From JBHEMT01 sp046262435 (GTDB lineage: Bacteria; Chloroflexota; Dormibacteria; Aeolococcales; Aeolococcaceae): 16,861 nt of DNA. Shown piece by piece: positions 8,128 to 14,985 of this stretch. Within the stretch, counting starts at the first letter, position 1, and each line of letters begins with the position of its first letter. Made by a program: the position numbers and the translations under genes. The stretch lies in assembly GCA_046262435.1 (NCBI GenBank), contig JBHEMT010000063.1, positions 1-16,861 on the forward strand. Direction: 5' to 3'. Under the pieces are notes generated by a model. The model was given only the letters and a program-made list of their open reading frames with translations, ran no database searches and was not told the DNA's origin.

Positions 8128-10743
8128 ATGGCGCGCATGGCGACGCTTGCGGGGGGGCGCCATACGCGCCGCCTGCCCGGCCCTGACGCACGGCTCCTCA
8201 CCTCCTATCTACCGCTCGGGGTGATGGGACTGGGCCTCTGGGCCCTGTTCCTGGTGCACAGCGGCGCGCTCGGCTTCCGCACCAGCGTCCCCGCCTGGGC
8301 ATTCCTGGCGGCCTGCGTGGCGGCGAGCAGCCTGACCCTCGAGGTGTCGGTGCAGCGCTTCCCGATGTACCTCTCGCTCAACCAGGTGCCGATCGTGGTC
8401 GGTCTCTTCCTGGTACCGCCGTCGCTGATGATCGGCTGTTATCTGGTGGGCGCGCTGGCCGGGGCGTGGATCCGGCGTGGGCCCAACCTGGTGCGCGACC
8501 TCGGCAACCTCTGTGCCGACAGCTTCCTCGTGGCGGTGGCGGTGCTGGTCCTGCGCGGCATCGGGGTGGAGACGAGTGACCCGCTGAGCGTGCACAACCT
8601 CGCCGCCCTGTCGGCGGCGATGCTGGCCACCGGCCTGCTCACCGCCGGGGTTGTCGAGGTGGCGCTCTCGGTGTATCGCTGGCAGGTGGAGCTGCGCTCC
8701 ATGGCCCAGGGAGCAGCAGTGCTCCTGGTGAGCGCGATGCTCAACGCCTCGCTCGGGGTGCTCGCATTGCTCCTGGTGGTCTACCGGCCGTGGTTGTTCT
8801 TCGTCCTGGTCCCCCCGCTGGGCCTGGCGATACTGGCACGCTCGCTGTACCAGGAGAAGCGGCTCGAGGCGCGGCGGATGGCGCTGATGTATGAGATGAG
8901 CGAGCTGCTCCACGGCAACACCAGCCTGGTGGCCCGCTCCAACGAGCTGCTCGACCGCCTGGCGGTGATGTTCGACGCCGACCGCGCTGAGCTGATGGTG
9001 GTCACCGATCGTGGCCGGGCGCTGCGGATCAGCTCTGGCACCGGTGGCAGCGAGTCCGACCGGGTGGCCGCGATCGAGCTGTCCTCGCGCGAGCGGCGGC
9101 TGCTCGCCCGGCTGCGGGCTGACCGGCGCGTGGTCGTCCAGTCAGGCGAGCACGCACCCACCGAGCTGCGCGAACTGGTGCGCGACCGCCGCGCCGACAA
9201 CGGCATGGCCGCGCTGCTCCGGGGCGGCAACTCCGAGGCCTTCGGGCTGCTCCTCCTGCTGGCGCCCGGTGCTGCCGTGGGTCGCTTCTCTCGCGAGAAG
9301 TCGACCCTGCTCGGAGCCATCGCCGGCCAAATCGGCCAGGCACTCGAGCACGGCCGGCTCGCCGACGAGGTGCGCGCCCTCGAACTCGAGAAGGTCGAGC
9401 TCAACCAGCGGGTGTTCCATGACCCCCTGACTCGGCTGGCCAACCGCTCGCTCTTCAACGACCGGGTGGCCCACGCGCTGGTGCGCGCCGAGCGCAGCGA
9501 CCATCCCATCGCCGTGCTCTTCGTTGACCTCGACGACTTCAAAACGGTCAATGACCAGCACGGTCAGGCCGCGGGAGACGAGCTGCTGACCCTGGTCGCC
9601 GAGCGGCTGCGCCAGTGCATCCGCGGCGCCGACATCGCGGCGCGATTCGCCGGCGACGAGTTCGGGCTGCTCCTCGAGCAGATCGGTGGCACCGACGATG
9701 CCATCGCCGTGGCCGAGCGGTTGGTGGCGTCGCTGGCGCAGCCGTACCAGGTGCACGGCAAGCCGGTCACCGCGCGGGCCAGCGTCGGCGTGGCCCTGGT
9801 CAGCGACGGCGCCCAGCCGCTCGATGTCGCCCAGGTGCTCCAGTGGGCGGACACGGCGATGTTCGCCGCCAAGCGGCGCGGCAAGGGCTCCTTCGCGGTG
9901 TTCGAGCCTGGCATGGACGAAGCGTTGAGCGAGCGGCTCACCTTCGAGGTGGAGATGCGCCGCGCACTGGCGTCGGATGAGCTCTTCCTGCAGTACCAGC
10001 CGATTGTCGAGGTGAGCACCGGGCGGATGCGCTCGGTCGAGGCGCTGGTGCGCTGGCGGCACCCGACGCGCGGCCTGGTCGCACCCAACGACTTCATCCC
10101 GATGGCCGAGGAGACCGGGTTCATCGTGCCGATCGGCCGGTGGGTGCTGCGCACCGCCTGCGCCCAGGCGGTTCGGCTCCGCGGCCTGCAGCCGGAGCAG
10201 GACCTGCACATCGCGGTGAACACCAGCGCCCAGGACCTGCTCTCGGACAACTTCATCGAGGACCTGGCGACGATCCTCGCCGAGACCGGGCTGGCCCCCT
10301 CGGGTCTGGTGATCGAGGTGACCGAGAGTGCCCTGCTCAACGACATGGGGTTGGCCACCGCCCGGCTGGCCCAGGTGCGCCAGATGGGCGTACGCGTGGC
10401 TCTCGACGACTTCGGCACCGGTTTCTCGTCCCTCTCCTACCTCCACGACCTGCCGGTGGACATCCTCAAGATCGACCGCTGCTTCCTCAACACGCGGCGG
10501 ACCGACGACCGCCATCGCGAGTTCCTCCGGGCGATCTACACCCTGGGGCGGTCGCTGGGCCTGCAGACCGTCGCCGAGGGAGTGGAGGAGGCTGCCGACC
10601 TGGCCCTGCTCAAGCGCTTCGGGGTGGACCAGGCGCAGGGCTTCTACTTCTCCCGCCCGGTGGACTCCGGGGTGCTCGGGCCGATGCTTGCGCAGCGGCT
10701 GGTGCTCACTCCCGGGCGCGCTCGGCGGGCGGCGGCGGGCTGA
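8128..10743 (+). CDS. Membrane-anchored GAF-like/GGDEF/EAL cyclic-di-GMP enzyme
   Basis: From the ATG at 8128 the protein has 871 residues. A TTG at 8110 and an ATG at 8137 are alternatives, and none has a good ribosome binding site. Residue numbers here count from the TTG. Six or seven membrane spans occupy about 34-245, then a GAF-like region (about 265-415) and a short coiled linker. The GGDEF domain (about 430-600) has FVDLDDFKTVND for metal binding, AGDEF at 514-518 in place of GGDEF, and an RxxD inhibitory site RGAD at 505-508. The EAL domain (about 610-860) keeps E644-A-L, N704, E736, D766-D767, K787, E823 and QG at 843-844, so it should be an active phosphodiesterase degrading c-di-GMP. 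AGDEF variants can still be active cyclases. The signal sensed by the membrane and GAF-like parts is unknown. The gene begins about 100 bases after dnaJ and may have its own promoter. Confidence 0.94.
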   Translation: MARMATLAGGRHTRRLPGPDARLLTSYLPLGVMGLGLWALFLVHSGALGFRTSVPAWAFLAACVAASSLTLEVSVQRFPMYLSLNQVPIVVGLFLVPPSLMIGCYLVGALAGAWIRRGPNLVRDLGNLCADSFLVAVAVLVLRGIGVETSDPLSVHNLAALSAAMLATGLLTAGVVEVALSVYRWQVELRSMAQGAAVLLVSAMLNASLGVLALLLVVYRPWLFFVLVPPLGLAILARSLYQEKRLEARRMALMYEMSELLHGNTSLVARSNELLDRLAVMFDADRAELMVVTDRGRALRISSGTGGSESDRVAAIELSSRERRLLARLRADRRVVVQSGEHAPTELRELVRDRRADNGMAALLRGGNSEAFGLLLLLAPGAAVGRFSREKSTLLGAIAGQIGQALEHGRLADEVRALELEKVELNQRVFHDPLTRLANRSLFNDRVAHALVRAERSDHPIAVLFVDLDDFKTVNDQHGQAAGDELLTLVAERLRQCIRGADIAARFAGDEFGLLLEQIGGTDDAIAVAERLVASLAQPYQVHGKPVTARASVGVALVSDGAQPLDVAQVLQWADTAMFAAKRRGKGSFAVFEPGMDEALSERLTFEVEMRRALASDELFLQYQPIVEVSTGRMRSVEALVRWRHPTRGLVAPNDFIPMAEETGFIVPIGRWVLRTACAQAVRLRGLQPEQDLHIAVNTSAQDLLSDNFIEDLATILAETGLAPSGLVIEVTESALLNDMGLATARLAQVRQMGVRVALDDFGTGFSSLSYLHDLPVDILKIDRCFLNTRRTDDRHREFLRAIYTLGRSLGLQTVAEGVEEAADLALLKRFGVDQAQGFYFSRPVDSGVLGPMLAQRLVLTPGRARRAAAG

Positions 10744-10860
10744 GGGCCGCCCGTCGGCGACGGTGTCGGCCGCCGATGTTTAGACCTCCGCGGTGACCTG
10801 GTAGGGAACTTCTCGAATGGCGACCACAGGGGTCGCCCAGTCATCGAGGAGGTGTGCACC
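10744..10860 (+). promoter_or_regulatory. hsp20 upstream region with strong ribosome binding site
   Basis: This 117-base gap separates the GGDEF/EAL gene from hsp20. It ends with GAGGAGGTG (10846-10854), the best Shine-Dalgarno sequence in the window, placed 6 bases before ATG 10861. It also carries the hairpin at 10819-10837. I cannot identify a convincing -35/-10 pair, and there is no CIRCE or HspR (HAIR-type) operator. Confidence 0.5.
10819..10837 (+). repeat. Perfect 7-bp hairpin in the hsp20 leader
   Basis: GGCGACC (10819-10825) and GGTCGCC (10831-10837) pair perfectly around the loop ACAGG, eight bases before the Shine-Dalgarno sequence. No T-run follows, so it is not a standard terminator for the upstream gene. 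It could be a DNA operator or an RNA structure that modulates hsp20 translation. It does not itself cover the ribosome binding site. Confidence 0.5.
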
Positions 10861-11379
10861 ATGGCGTTGGTTCGTTGGAATCCGTGGACGGATCTCTTCG
10901 CGCTGCACGACCAGATGGACCAGCTGTTCGGCCAGGCCTACGGCGCGGAGGCCGGGGCGCGTTCGGGCAATGGCGGCGGCGCAGACGGGAGCTGGATGAC
11001 CCTGCCGGTCGATATCCGGCAGACCGAGCAGGCCTTCACCATCCAGGCGTCGGTGCCCGGCTTCCGCCCGGACGACGTGGAGGTCACGGTCGAGGACGGG
11101 GTGCTGAGCATCCGTGGGCGGCTCGAGGAGCGCTCGGAGGGGCGCGAGTCGGGGTGGGTGCGTCGTGAGCGCCGGCTGGGATCGTTCCACCGGCAGATCG
11201 GCATGCCCGCAGAGGTTCGCGCCGAGGAGATCTCCGCGGAGTTCGAGAACGGGGTGCTGACGATCACCGTGCCCCGCGCTCAGAAGGCTCAGCCGAAGCG
11301 GATCCCGGTGACCGCCGGCACCAAGCGCAGTCAGGGCAAGGTCATCGATGCCAAGGGCCAGAGCGGCAAGGCGAGCTGA
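10861..11379 (+). CDS. Hsp20/alpha-crystallin family small heat-shock protein
   Basis: This 172-residue ATP-independent holdase binds unfolding proteins and passes them to the DnaK/DnaJ/GrpE machine, which fits the neighbourhood. The N-terminus MALVRWNPWTDLFALHDQMD is the typical class A start found in bacterial Hsp18/Hsp20 proteins. A Gly-rich linker follows. The alpha-crystallin domain spans about 46-140, with PVDIRQTEQAFTIQASVPGF and the conserved FENGVLTITVPR (128-139), which includes the G-V-L near its end. The C-terminal extension is basic and carries the short RIPV (147-150), the I-x-I/V-like motif used for oligomer contacts. ATG 10861 is chosen over the in-frame GTG at 10852 because GAGGAGGTG lies directly upstream of it. 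Confidence 0.96.
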   Translation: MALVRWNPWTDLFALHDQMDQLFGQAYGAEAGARSGNGGGADGSWMTLPVDIRQTEQAFTIQASVPGFRPDDVEVTVEDGVLSIRGRLEERSEGRESGWVRRERRLGSFHRQIGMPAEVRAEEISAEFENGVLTITVPRAQKAQPKRIPVTAGTKRSQGKVIDAKGQSGKAS

Positions 11380-11404
11380 TCCGCCGGCGCACCGGCCCTG
11401 GTCT

Positions 11405-11435
11405 GGGGTCGCGGGGCTCGGCTCCTCGCGACCCC
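11405..11435. terminator. Shared hairpin between convergent hsp20 and HIT genes
   Basis: GGGGTCGCG (11405-11413) and CGCGACCCC (11427-11435) form a perfect 9-bp stem that can be extended inward by G-U and two G-C pairs. It lies between the hsp20 stop (11379) and the HIT stop (11443), so it can serve both directions. No clear T-run follows on either strand, as is common in high-GC genomes. Confidence 0.7.
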
Positions 11436-11442
11436 TCCCGTA

Positions 11443-11784
11443 TCAGCCCGGCGGCCAGCCCAGGCGGCGGCCACCGAGCAGGTGGAAGTGGAGGTGCTCG
11501 ACGGTCTGACCGCCGTCCGGGCCGACGTTGGTGACCATCCGCCAGCCGCTGACCAGGCCCTGGTGTTCGGCCAGGTGGTTGACCATGGCGATGAGCCGGC
11601 CGGCGAGGTCGAGCTGGTCCTCACGGAGCGCGGCAAGCGAGGTGATGTGCTGGCGCGGGATGACCAGCAGATGGAGCGGTGCCTGGGGGTTGAGGTCGCG
11701 GAAGGCGAGGACATGGTCGTCGCTGGCGACGATCTCGGCAGGGATGGCTCCGGCGGCGATTCCGCAGAAGGGGCACTGGCTCAT
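11443..11784 (-). CDS. HIT family (histidine triad) nucleotide hydrolase
   Basis: This 113-residue HINT/PKCI-like protein, by family knowledge, hydrolyses nucleoside phosphoramidates and similar adenylyl compounds. The catalytic triad motif HxHxHxx is HLHFHLL at 97-103, preceded by NVGPDGGQTVEH. The N-terminal CPFC (C4, C7) with H46 and H97 matches the zinc site of the zinc-containing branch. IPAEIVASDDHVLAFRDLNP is the standard beginning. An upstream in-frame extension (to 11844) overlaps rsmE and is not supported; MSQCPFC is the typical start. The gene lies 16 bases downstream of the rsmE stop on the same strand, indicating an operon. No strong ribosome binding site is visible. Confidence 0.96.
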   Translation of the reverse strand: MSQCPFCGIAAGAIPAEIVASDDHVLAFRDLNPQAPLHLLVIPRQHITSLAALREDQLDLAGRLIAMVNHLAEHQGLVSGWRMVTNVGPDGGQTVEHLHFHLLGGRRLGWPPG

Positions 11785-11800
11785 CGTGGGAGGCAGTGTG

Positions 11801-12577
11801 TCACGGGCCGGGCGCGCCGGTAACCGAGTCGGGCGGCGCTGCATACGCCGCGGTGAGCTCCCCGGCTGCGGCGAGCAGCAGGCTCAGCGCCACCGCGCCC
11901 GCCAGCCGGACGCGGAGGACGCGCGGGCCGAGGTGGACGAACTCGGCGCCCGCCTGGGTGAGCAGGGCCAGGTCGTGCTCGCCCCAGCCGCCCTCGGGGC
12001 CGACGGCCAGGGCAATGGGCTGGCCCGGGGCGAGCCGGAGGGTGGTCAGCGGGACGGTGGAGAGCTCGAGGGCGCAGACCAGCAGGCGGTGGGGCTGGGG
12101 TAGCGAGCGGAGCGCCTCGTCCAGGGTGGCGGGGTCGTGGACCCGGGGGGGCGCGGAGCGGAACGACAGACCGGCGGCGTTGGTCGCGATCGACCGCCAT
12201 CGTTCGGTGCGGCGGTGCGGGCGCCCCGCGTCGGGGCGGACCACGGTGCGCTCGGTGGTGACGGGGCGAATGACCGCAGCGCCGATCTCGGTCAGATTCT
12301 CAATGGCCTCGTCCACTCCTGACCGGGGGATGGCCTGGAGGACCTCGATGTGGAGGCGGGTGGCACCCTGCGCGGGACGGCTCCACAGCACGCGTCCCTC
12401 CACCGTGCCGGGGTGAACAGTGGTGACCTCGACGCCGTGCTCGGTCTCGCCGGTCACGACCAGGAGCCGCTCGCCGCGGCGGATCCGGAGCGAGCGGGCC
12501 AGGTGGACGGCGTCGGCACCGGTGATCCGGCAGTGCTCGGCGAGGACCGCTTCCGGGGGGACGAAGAACCGGGGCAT
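11801..12577 (-). CDS. rsmE: RsmE-family 16S rRNA (m3U1498) methyltransferase, divergent signature
   Basis: This 258-residue protein has the layout of RsmE: an N-terminal PUA-like RNA-binding barrel (MPRFFVPPEA, HLARSLRIRRGE) and a C-terminal SPOUT knot with AVGPEGGWGEHDLALL (191-206) and LGPRVLR (216-222). Family members methylate N3 of U1498 in 16S rRNA using SAM. Two conserved stretches differ. The usual AxEQxxR region reads AAGLSFR (134-140), and the usual LRTETA after the knot strand reads LRVRLAG (221-227), losing the conserved Glu and Thr. Activity or target may therefore differ. The C-terminus has about 10 extra residues. Synteny (dnaJ, rsmE and HIT close together) agrees with the usual RsmE neighbourhood. 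ATG 12577 gives the canonical MPRFF start. Confidence 0.9.
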   Translation of the reverse strand: MPRFFVPPEAVLAEHCRITGADAVHLARSLRIRRGERLLVVTGETEHGVEVTTVHPGTVEGRVLWSRPAQGATRLHIEVLQAIPRSGVDEAIENLTEIGAAVIRPVTTERTVVRPDAGRPHRRTERWRSIATNAAGLSFRSAPPRVHDPATLDEALRSLPQPHRLLVCALELSTVPLTTLRLAPGQPIALAVGPEGGWGEHDLALLTQAGAEFVHLGPRVLRVRLAGAVALSLLLAAAGELTAAYAAPPDSVTGAPGP

Positions 12578-12637
12578 GGCCGGTGATCATCGCGGTCGGT
12601 GTGGGTGGGCGGAGTCGACGGGTAGGGTTGGGTGGGG
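12578..12637. promoter_or_regulatory. Short divergent promoter region, rsmE / alpha-beta hydrolase
   Basis: These 60 bases separate two divergent starts and must hold both promoters. On the plus strand TAGGGT (12623-12628) fits TAnnnT and lies nine bases before ATG 12638. On the minus strand GATGAT lies about eight bases before the rsmE ATG. Both would give very short or no leaders. Neither has a clear -35. Confidence 0.35.
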
Positions 12638-13453
12638 ATGGCTGCCGGGGTGCGTGAGCTGGAGGCGGTTGCAGCCGACGGCTGCCGCCTGGCGGTGAGC
12701 GTGCGCGGTGCCGGCCCGCCGCTGCTGATGATTCCGGGACTGGGCTCGTCGCGGAGGGTGTATGCCCCGATCCTCCCACTGCTCAGCGAGCGGCTGCGGA
12801 CGATCGTCTACGAGCCGCGCGGGATCGGCGACTCCGACATCACCGACGGGCCCTACACGATGGCGCAGCTGGCCGGCGACGCGGTGTCTGTGCTCGACGC
12901 CGCGAGGGTGGAACGCGCCGCGGTCTTCGGCGCGTCAATGGGCGGCATGGTGGCGATGCATGTCGCCCTCGACCACCCGGCGCGGGTGGCGCGGCTGATC
13001 GTGGCCGCGGCCGGGCCGGGCGGGACCTACGGCGTCCGCGCCGAGGACTGGGCGACGCGTGCGCTGCTGGGCAAGGGGGCACGCACACCGGCGGAGGCGT
13101 ACCGCACCGCGTGCACGGTGCTCTACTCGGAGCGGTTCCAGCGGGAGCACCCGGACGTCATCGATGGCGAGGTGACCCGGCGGGGGGCACACCCGGTGCG
13201 CGCCCGGGCCTTCACCGCCCAGTTCGAGGCGGTGCGCGGCCACGATGTGGGCGCTCGCCTGGGGGCGCTGGCCGTCCCCGCCCTGGTGGTGCACGGCGGG
13301 CTGGATGTGGTCAACCCGGTGCGCAACGGGGAGATCCTCGCAGACGCAATCCCCGGGGCGCGGCTGGAGGTGCTTCCGGAGGCGGGGCACCTGTTCTTCC
13401 ACGAGGAGCCGGAGCGCAGCGCGCGGCTGCTGGGGGATTTCGCGTGCGGGTGA
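12638..13453 (+). CDS. Alpha/beta-fold hydrolase
   Basis: The protein has 271 residues. The fold is shown by the oxyanion strand MIPGLGSSRR (31-40), the YEPRGIGDSD segment (58-67), the nucleophile elbow GASMGG with S100, the acid D223 in HGGLDVVNP and the catalytic H251 in EAGHLFF. All three catalytic residues are present, so an esterase, lactonase or similar hydrolase is likely. The substrate cannot be read from the sequence. The closest overall pattern is the 3-oxoadipate enol-lactonase/haloperoxidase-like group, but no pathway genes are nearby. The ATG at 12638 is preceded by a GGGTGGGG run; a GTG at 12632 is an alternative start two codons earlier. Confidence 0.92.
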   Translation: MAAGVRELEAVAADGCRLAVSVRGAGPPLLMIPGLGSSRRVYAPILPLLSERLRTIVYEPRGIGDSDITDGPYTMAQLAGDAVSVLDAARVERAAVFGASMGGMVAMHVALDHPARVARLIVAAAGPGGTYGVRAEDWATRALLGKGARTPAEAYRTACTVLYSERFQREHPDVIDGEVTRRGAHPVRARAFTAQFEAVRGHDVGARLGALAVPALVVHGGLDVVNPVRNGEILADAIPGARLEVLPEAGHLFFHEEPERSARLLGDFACG

Positions 13454-13557
13454 GGCAGCTGCTGCGCTCGGTTGCGGCCGAGAAGGGCGTGTGCCAATGA
13501 CAGTGGTGGCGAGAAGGTGGACCGTCGCCGCGCTGCGCACACCGTCAGCGAGTGGAG

Positions 13558-13920
13558 TCAGCCGGCCCGCGCAGCGTGCTTCGACACAATCGACGACGCC
13601 ATGTTGGCGACGGGAGATGGGAGGTGCGCGGGCATCACCAGTGTCATCACCCGCCACGCGTCGTCGAGCCAGCGCAGCGGAAAGCCGCGCGCGGTGAATA
13701 GCCTCACGCAGTAGCGCACGTGCGCATCGAAGGCCTCTGCATCGAGCAACGAGAGGGAGTTGAAGTGGTGGCCGAAGTCCTCCAGGGTTCGCGCTCGCCC
13801 GCTCTCGCCGAGGTCCCACAGCGTGGGCTGCTCCTCGTAGAGACGCCGGGTTGCCACCAGGGCGAGCAGGCCCGCGGATTCACGCATGACCACGCCCGGA
13901 TCCCGCTGCGGGTCGGTCAT
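13558..13920 (-). CDS. Small helical protein of unknown function, coupled to ABM-like gene
   Basis: The predicted protein has 120 residues and starts at an ATG sharing ATGA with the stop of the upstream ABM-like gene. It contains no obvious signal peptide or membrane span and reads as mostly alpha-helical. The central block, from TLEDFGHHFNSLSLLDAEAF through HVRYCVRLFTARGF to WLDDAWRVM, resembles the helical bundles found before cobalamin-binding domains or in globin/phycocyanin-like sensor domains, but I cannot assign a family. His51 and His52 and a single Cys71 lie in this block. Codon composition is normal for the window. Co-translation with a putative monooxygenase suggests a partner or sensor role, which is inference. 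Confidence 0.75.
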   Translation of the reverse strand: MTDPQRDPGVVMRESAGLLALVATRRLYEEQPTLWDLGESGRARTLEDFGHHFNSLSLLDAEAFDAHVRYCVRLFTARGFPLRWLDDAWRVMTLVMPAHLPSPVANMASSIVSKHAARAG

Positions 13921-14222
13921 TGGGCGACCAGGTGGTAGTCATCGAAGCCGACTCCCCGCGCCCGGTGCGGGCCGCGCGGGATGCGGGCGTGCGACGCTCG
14001 ATGGTCTGGGCTTCGCATGTAGGCCAGGAAGTGGGCGCGTGACTTCCAGCGGGTGATCATCAGGAACTCTTCGGGACGGCGGCGCGACTGCAGCACCTCG
14101 AGGCCGAGAAAGCCGGGCCAGGCGTCGACCGCGCCGAGGCGTGAACGGAACGACGTGGTGAGTGCCGCGACACCGGCGTCCGGCACCGTGATCTCGCTCA
14201 CGGCCACGTAGACCTGGCTCAT
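13917..14222 (-). CDS. Antibiotic biosynthesis monooxygenase (ABM)-like protein
   Basis: The predicted protein has 101 residues and a dimeric ferredoxin-like ABM pattern: a first strand (MSQVYVAVSEITVPD), a helix with an Arg-rich end, the conserved AWPGFLGLEVLQS, then EEFLMITRWKSRAHFLAYMRSPDH, where ITRWKS and the following helix are the ABM hallmark. Family members include cofactor-independent quinone-forming oxygenases and heme-degrading HmoA/IsdG proteins. The key residues of the heme group cannot be decided here. The C-terminus is Arg/His-rich. The ATG at 14222 has no strong ribosome binding site; longer in-frame starts upstream add non-conserved sequence. The gene overlaps the next by four bases, forming a two-gene operon. 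Confidence 0.82.
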   Translation of the reverse strand: MSQVYVAVSEITVPDAGVAALTTSFRSRLGAVDAWPGFLGLEVLQSRRRPEEFLMITRWKSRAHFLAYMRSPDHRASHARIPRGPHRARGVGFDDYHLVAQ

Positions 14223-14405
14223 CCGGCCACGTTGTACACCAGGACAGACGTATCCGGGCACGGGGACTGCTTGCGGGGCCGGCGCTGATGGACGCTGTCG
14301 AGGCGCAGGCGGTCGCTGCGCCATGGTGGCGATACTTGTCAGCGCACCCCGGTCAGCGGAACTGTCGGGCCGAACAGCACCCCGAACATCCGCCTCGGCG
14401 CGGCC

Positions 14406-14411
14406 CATACT
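14406..14411 (+). promoter_or_regulatory. Candidate -10 box for a leaderless transcript
   Basis: CATACT lies seven bases before the GTG at 14419, which would put the transcription start at the start codon. It is a one-base variant of TAnnnT. No good -35 is seen. Confidence 0.3.
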
Positions 14412-14418
14412 GGGTGAC

Positions 14419-14976
14419 GTGAACGGCCCCGCTCTGCAGGGGCTGCGCCGGCGGCCCGGCTGGATGTGGGCCGCGGCTCTGTCGGTGGGGTTGCTCGCCG
14501 GGACTGCCGCGGTTGTGGCGACCCGCGGGGTGGTTGCCGGGCGCGCAGCTCCGGGAACCCCGGCGGCCGTCTTCGACCGGGTGACGACCTCGGCTAGCGA
14601 CGTGTGGTCGTTCCAGGGCCGCACGGTGGGGCCACAGGTGATCAATTCTGTCAGCGGGGGGGCGCATTGTGGCTCGGAGTCCGTCACGTTCCTCTTCATG
14701 GGCTGGCCGCCGGGGACGGCTCTGCCGCTCAGGACAGCCCCTCACCAGTACGTCCGGGATCCGCAGAGAGTGTTCCCCTCGGGTGTGGCGGGTGCGCCGC
14801 TGCCCGCGCTCCAGCCACATGCGACGCTGCCGCCGGATGCGACCCCGACCGGCCTCCGCCACGCCGGGGTGGAGCTCTACGTCAGTCAAGGGACGGGCGA
14901 AGGCGCCATCTACGTCGTCGGGGGTGGGGTCATTGAGCGCTGGCCACGAGCTGATCCCGGGATTTACTGTGCCTAG
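14419..14976 (+). CDS. Membrane-anchored or exported protein of unknown function
   Basis: From the GTG at 14419 the protein has 185 residues. An in-frame start at 14323 would add 32 residues of atypical sequence before the basic region. The N-terminus LRRRPGWMWAAALSVGLLAG followed by Ala/Val is a signal anchor (about 10-36). The outer part contains two Cys residues, C84 in GAHCGSESVTFLFMGWPPG and C184 at the extreme end (GIYCA), which could form a disulphide closing the domain. A Pro/Ala-rich stretch (about 120-145) separates two conserved-looking blocks. The pattern resembles secreted proteins common in high-GC Gram-positive bacteria, but I cannot name a family. Confidence 0.75.
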   Translation: MNGPALQGLRRRPGWMWAAALSVGLLAGTAAVVATRGVVAGRAAPGTPAAVFDRVTTSASDVWSFQGRTVGPQVINSVSGGAHCGSESVTFLFMGWPPGTALPLRTAPHQYVRDPQRVFPSGVAGAPLPALQPHATLPPDATPTGLRHAGVELYVSQGTGEGAIYVVGGGVIERWPRADPGIYCA

Positions 14977-14985
14977 GGTCGGTTA

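Noticed and set aside
9142..10515. 457-codon minus-strand open frame opposite the GGDEF/EAL gene
   Set aside because: All catalytic motifs are on the plus strand; this is a GC-driven shadow.
13454..13557. Possible terminator between the alpha/beta hydrolase and the convergent helical-protein gene
   Set aside because: Only a weak 7-bp stem including a G-U pair (around GTGGCGA/TCGCCGC) with a 12-base loop is visible, and there is no T-run.
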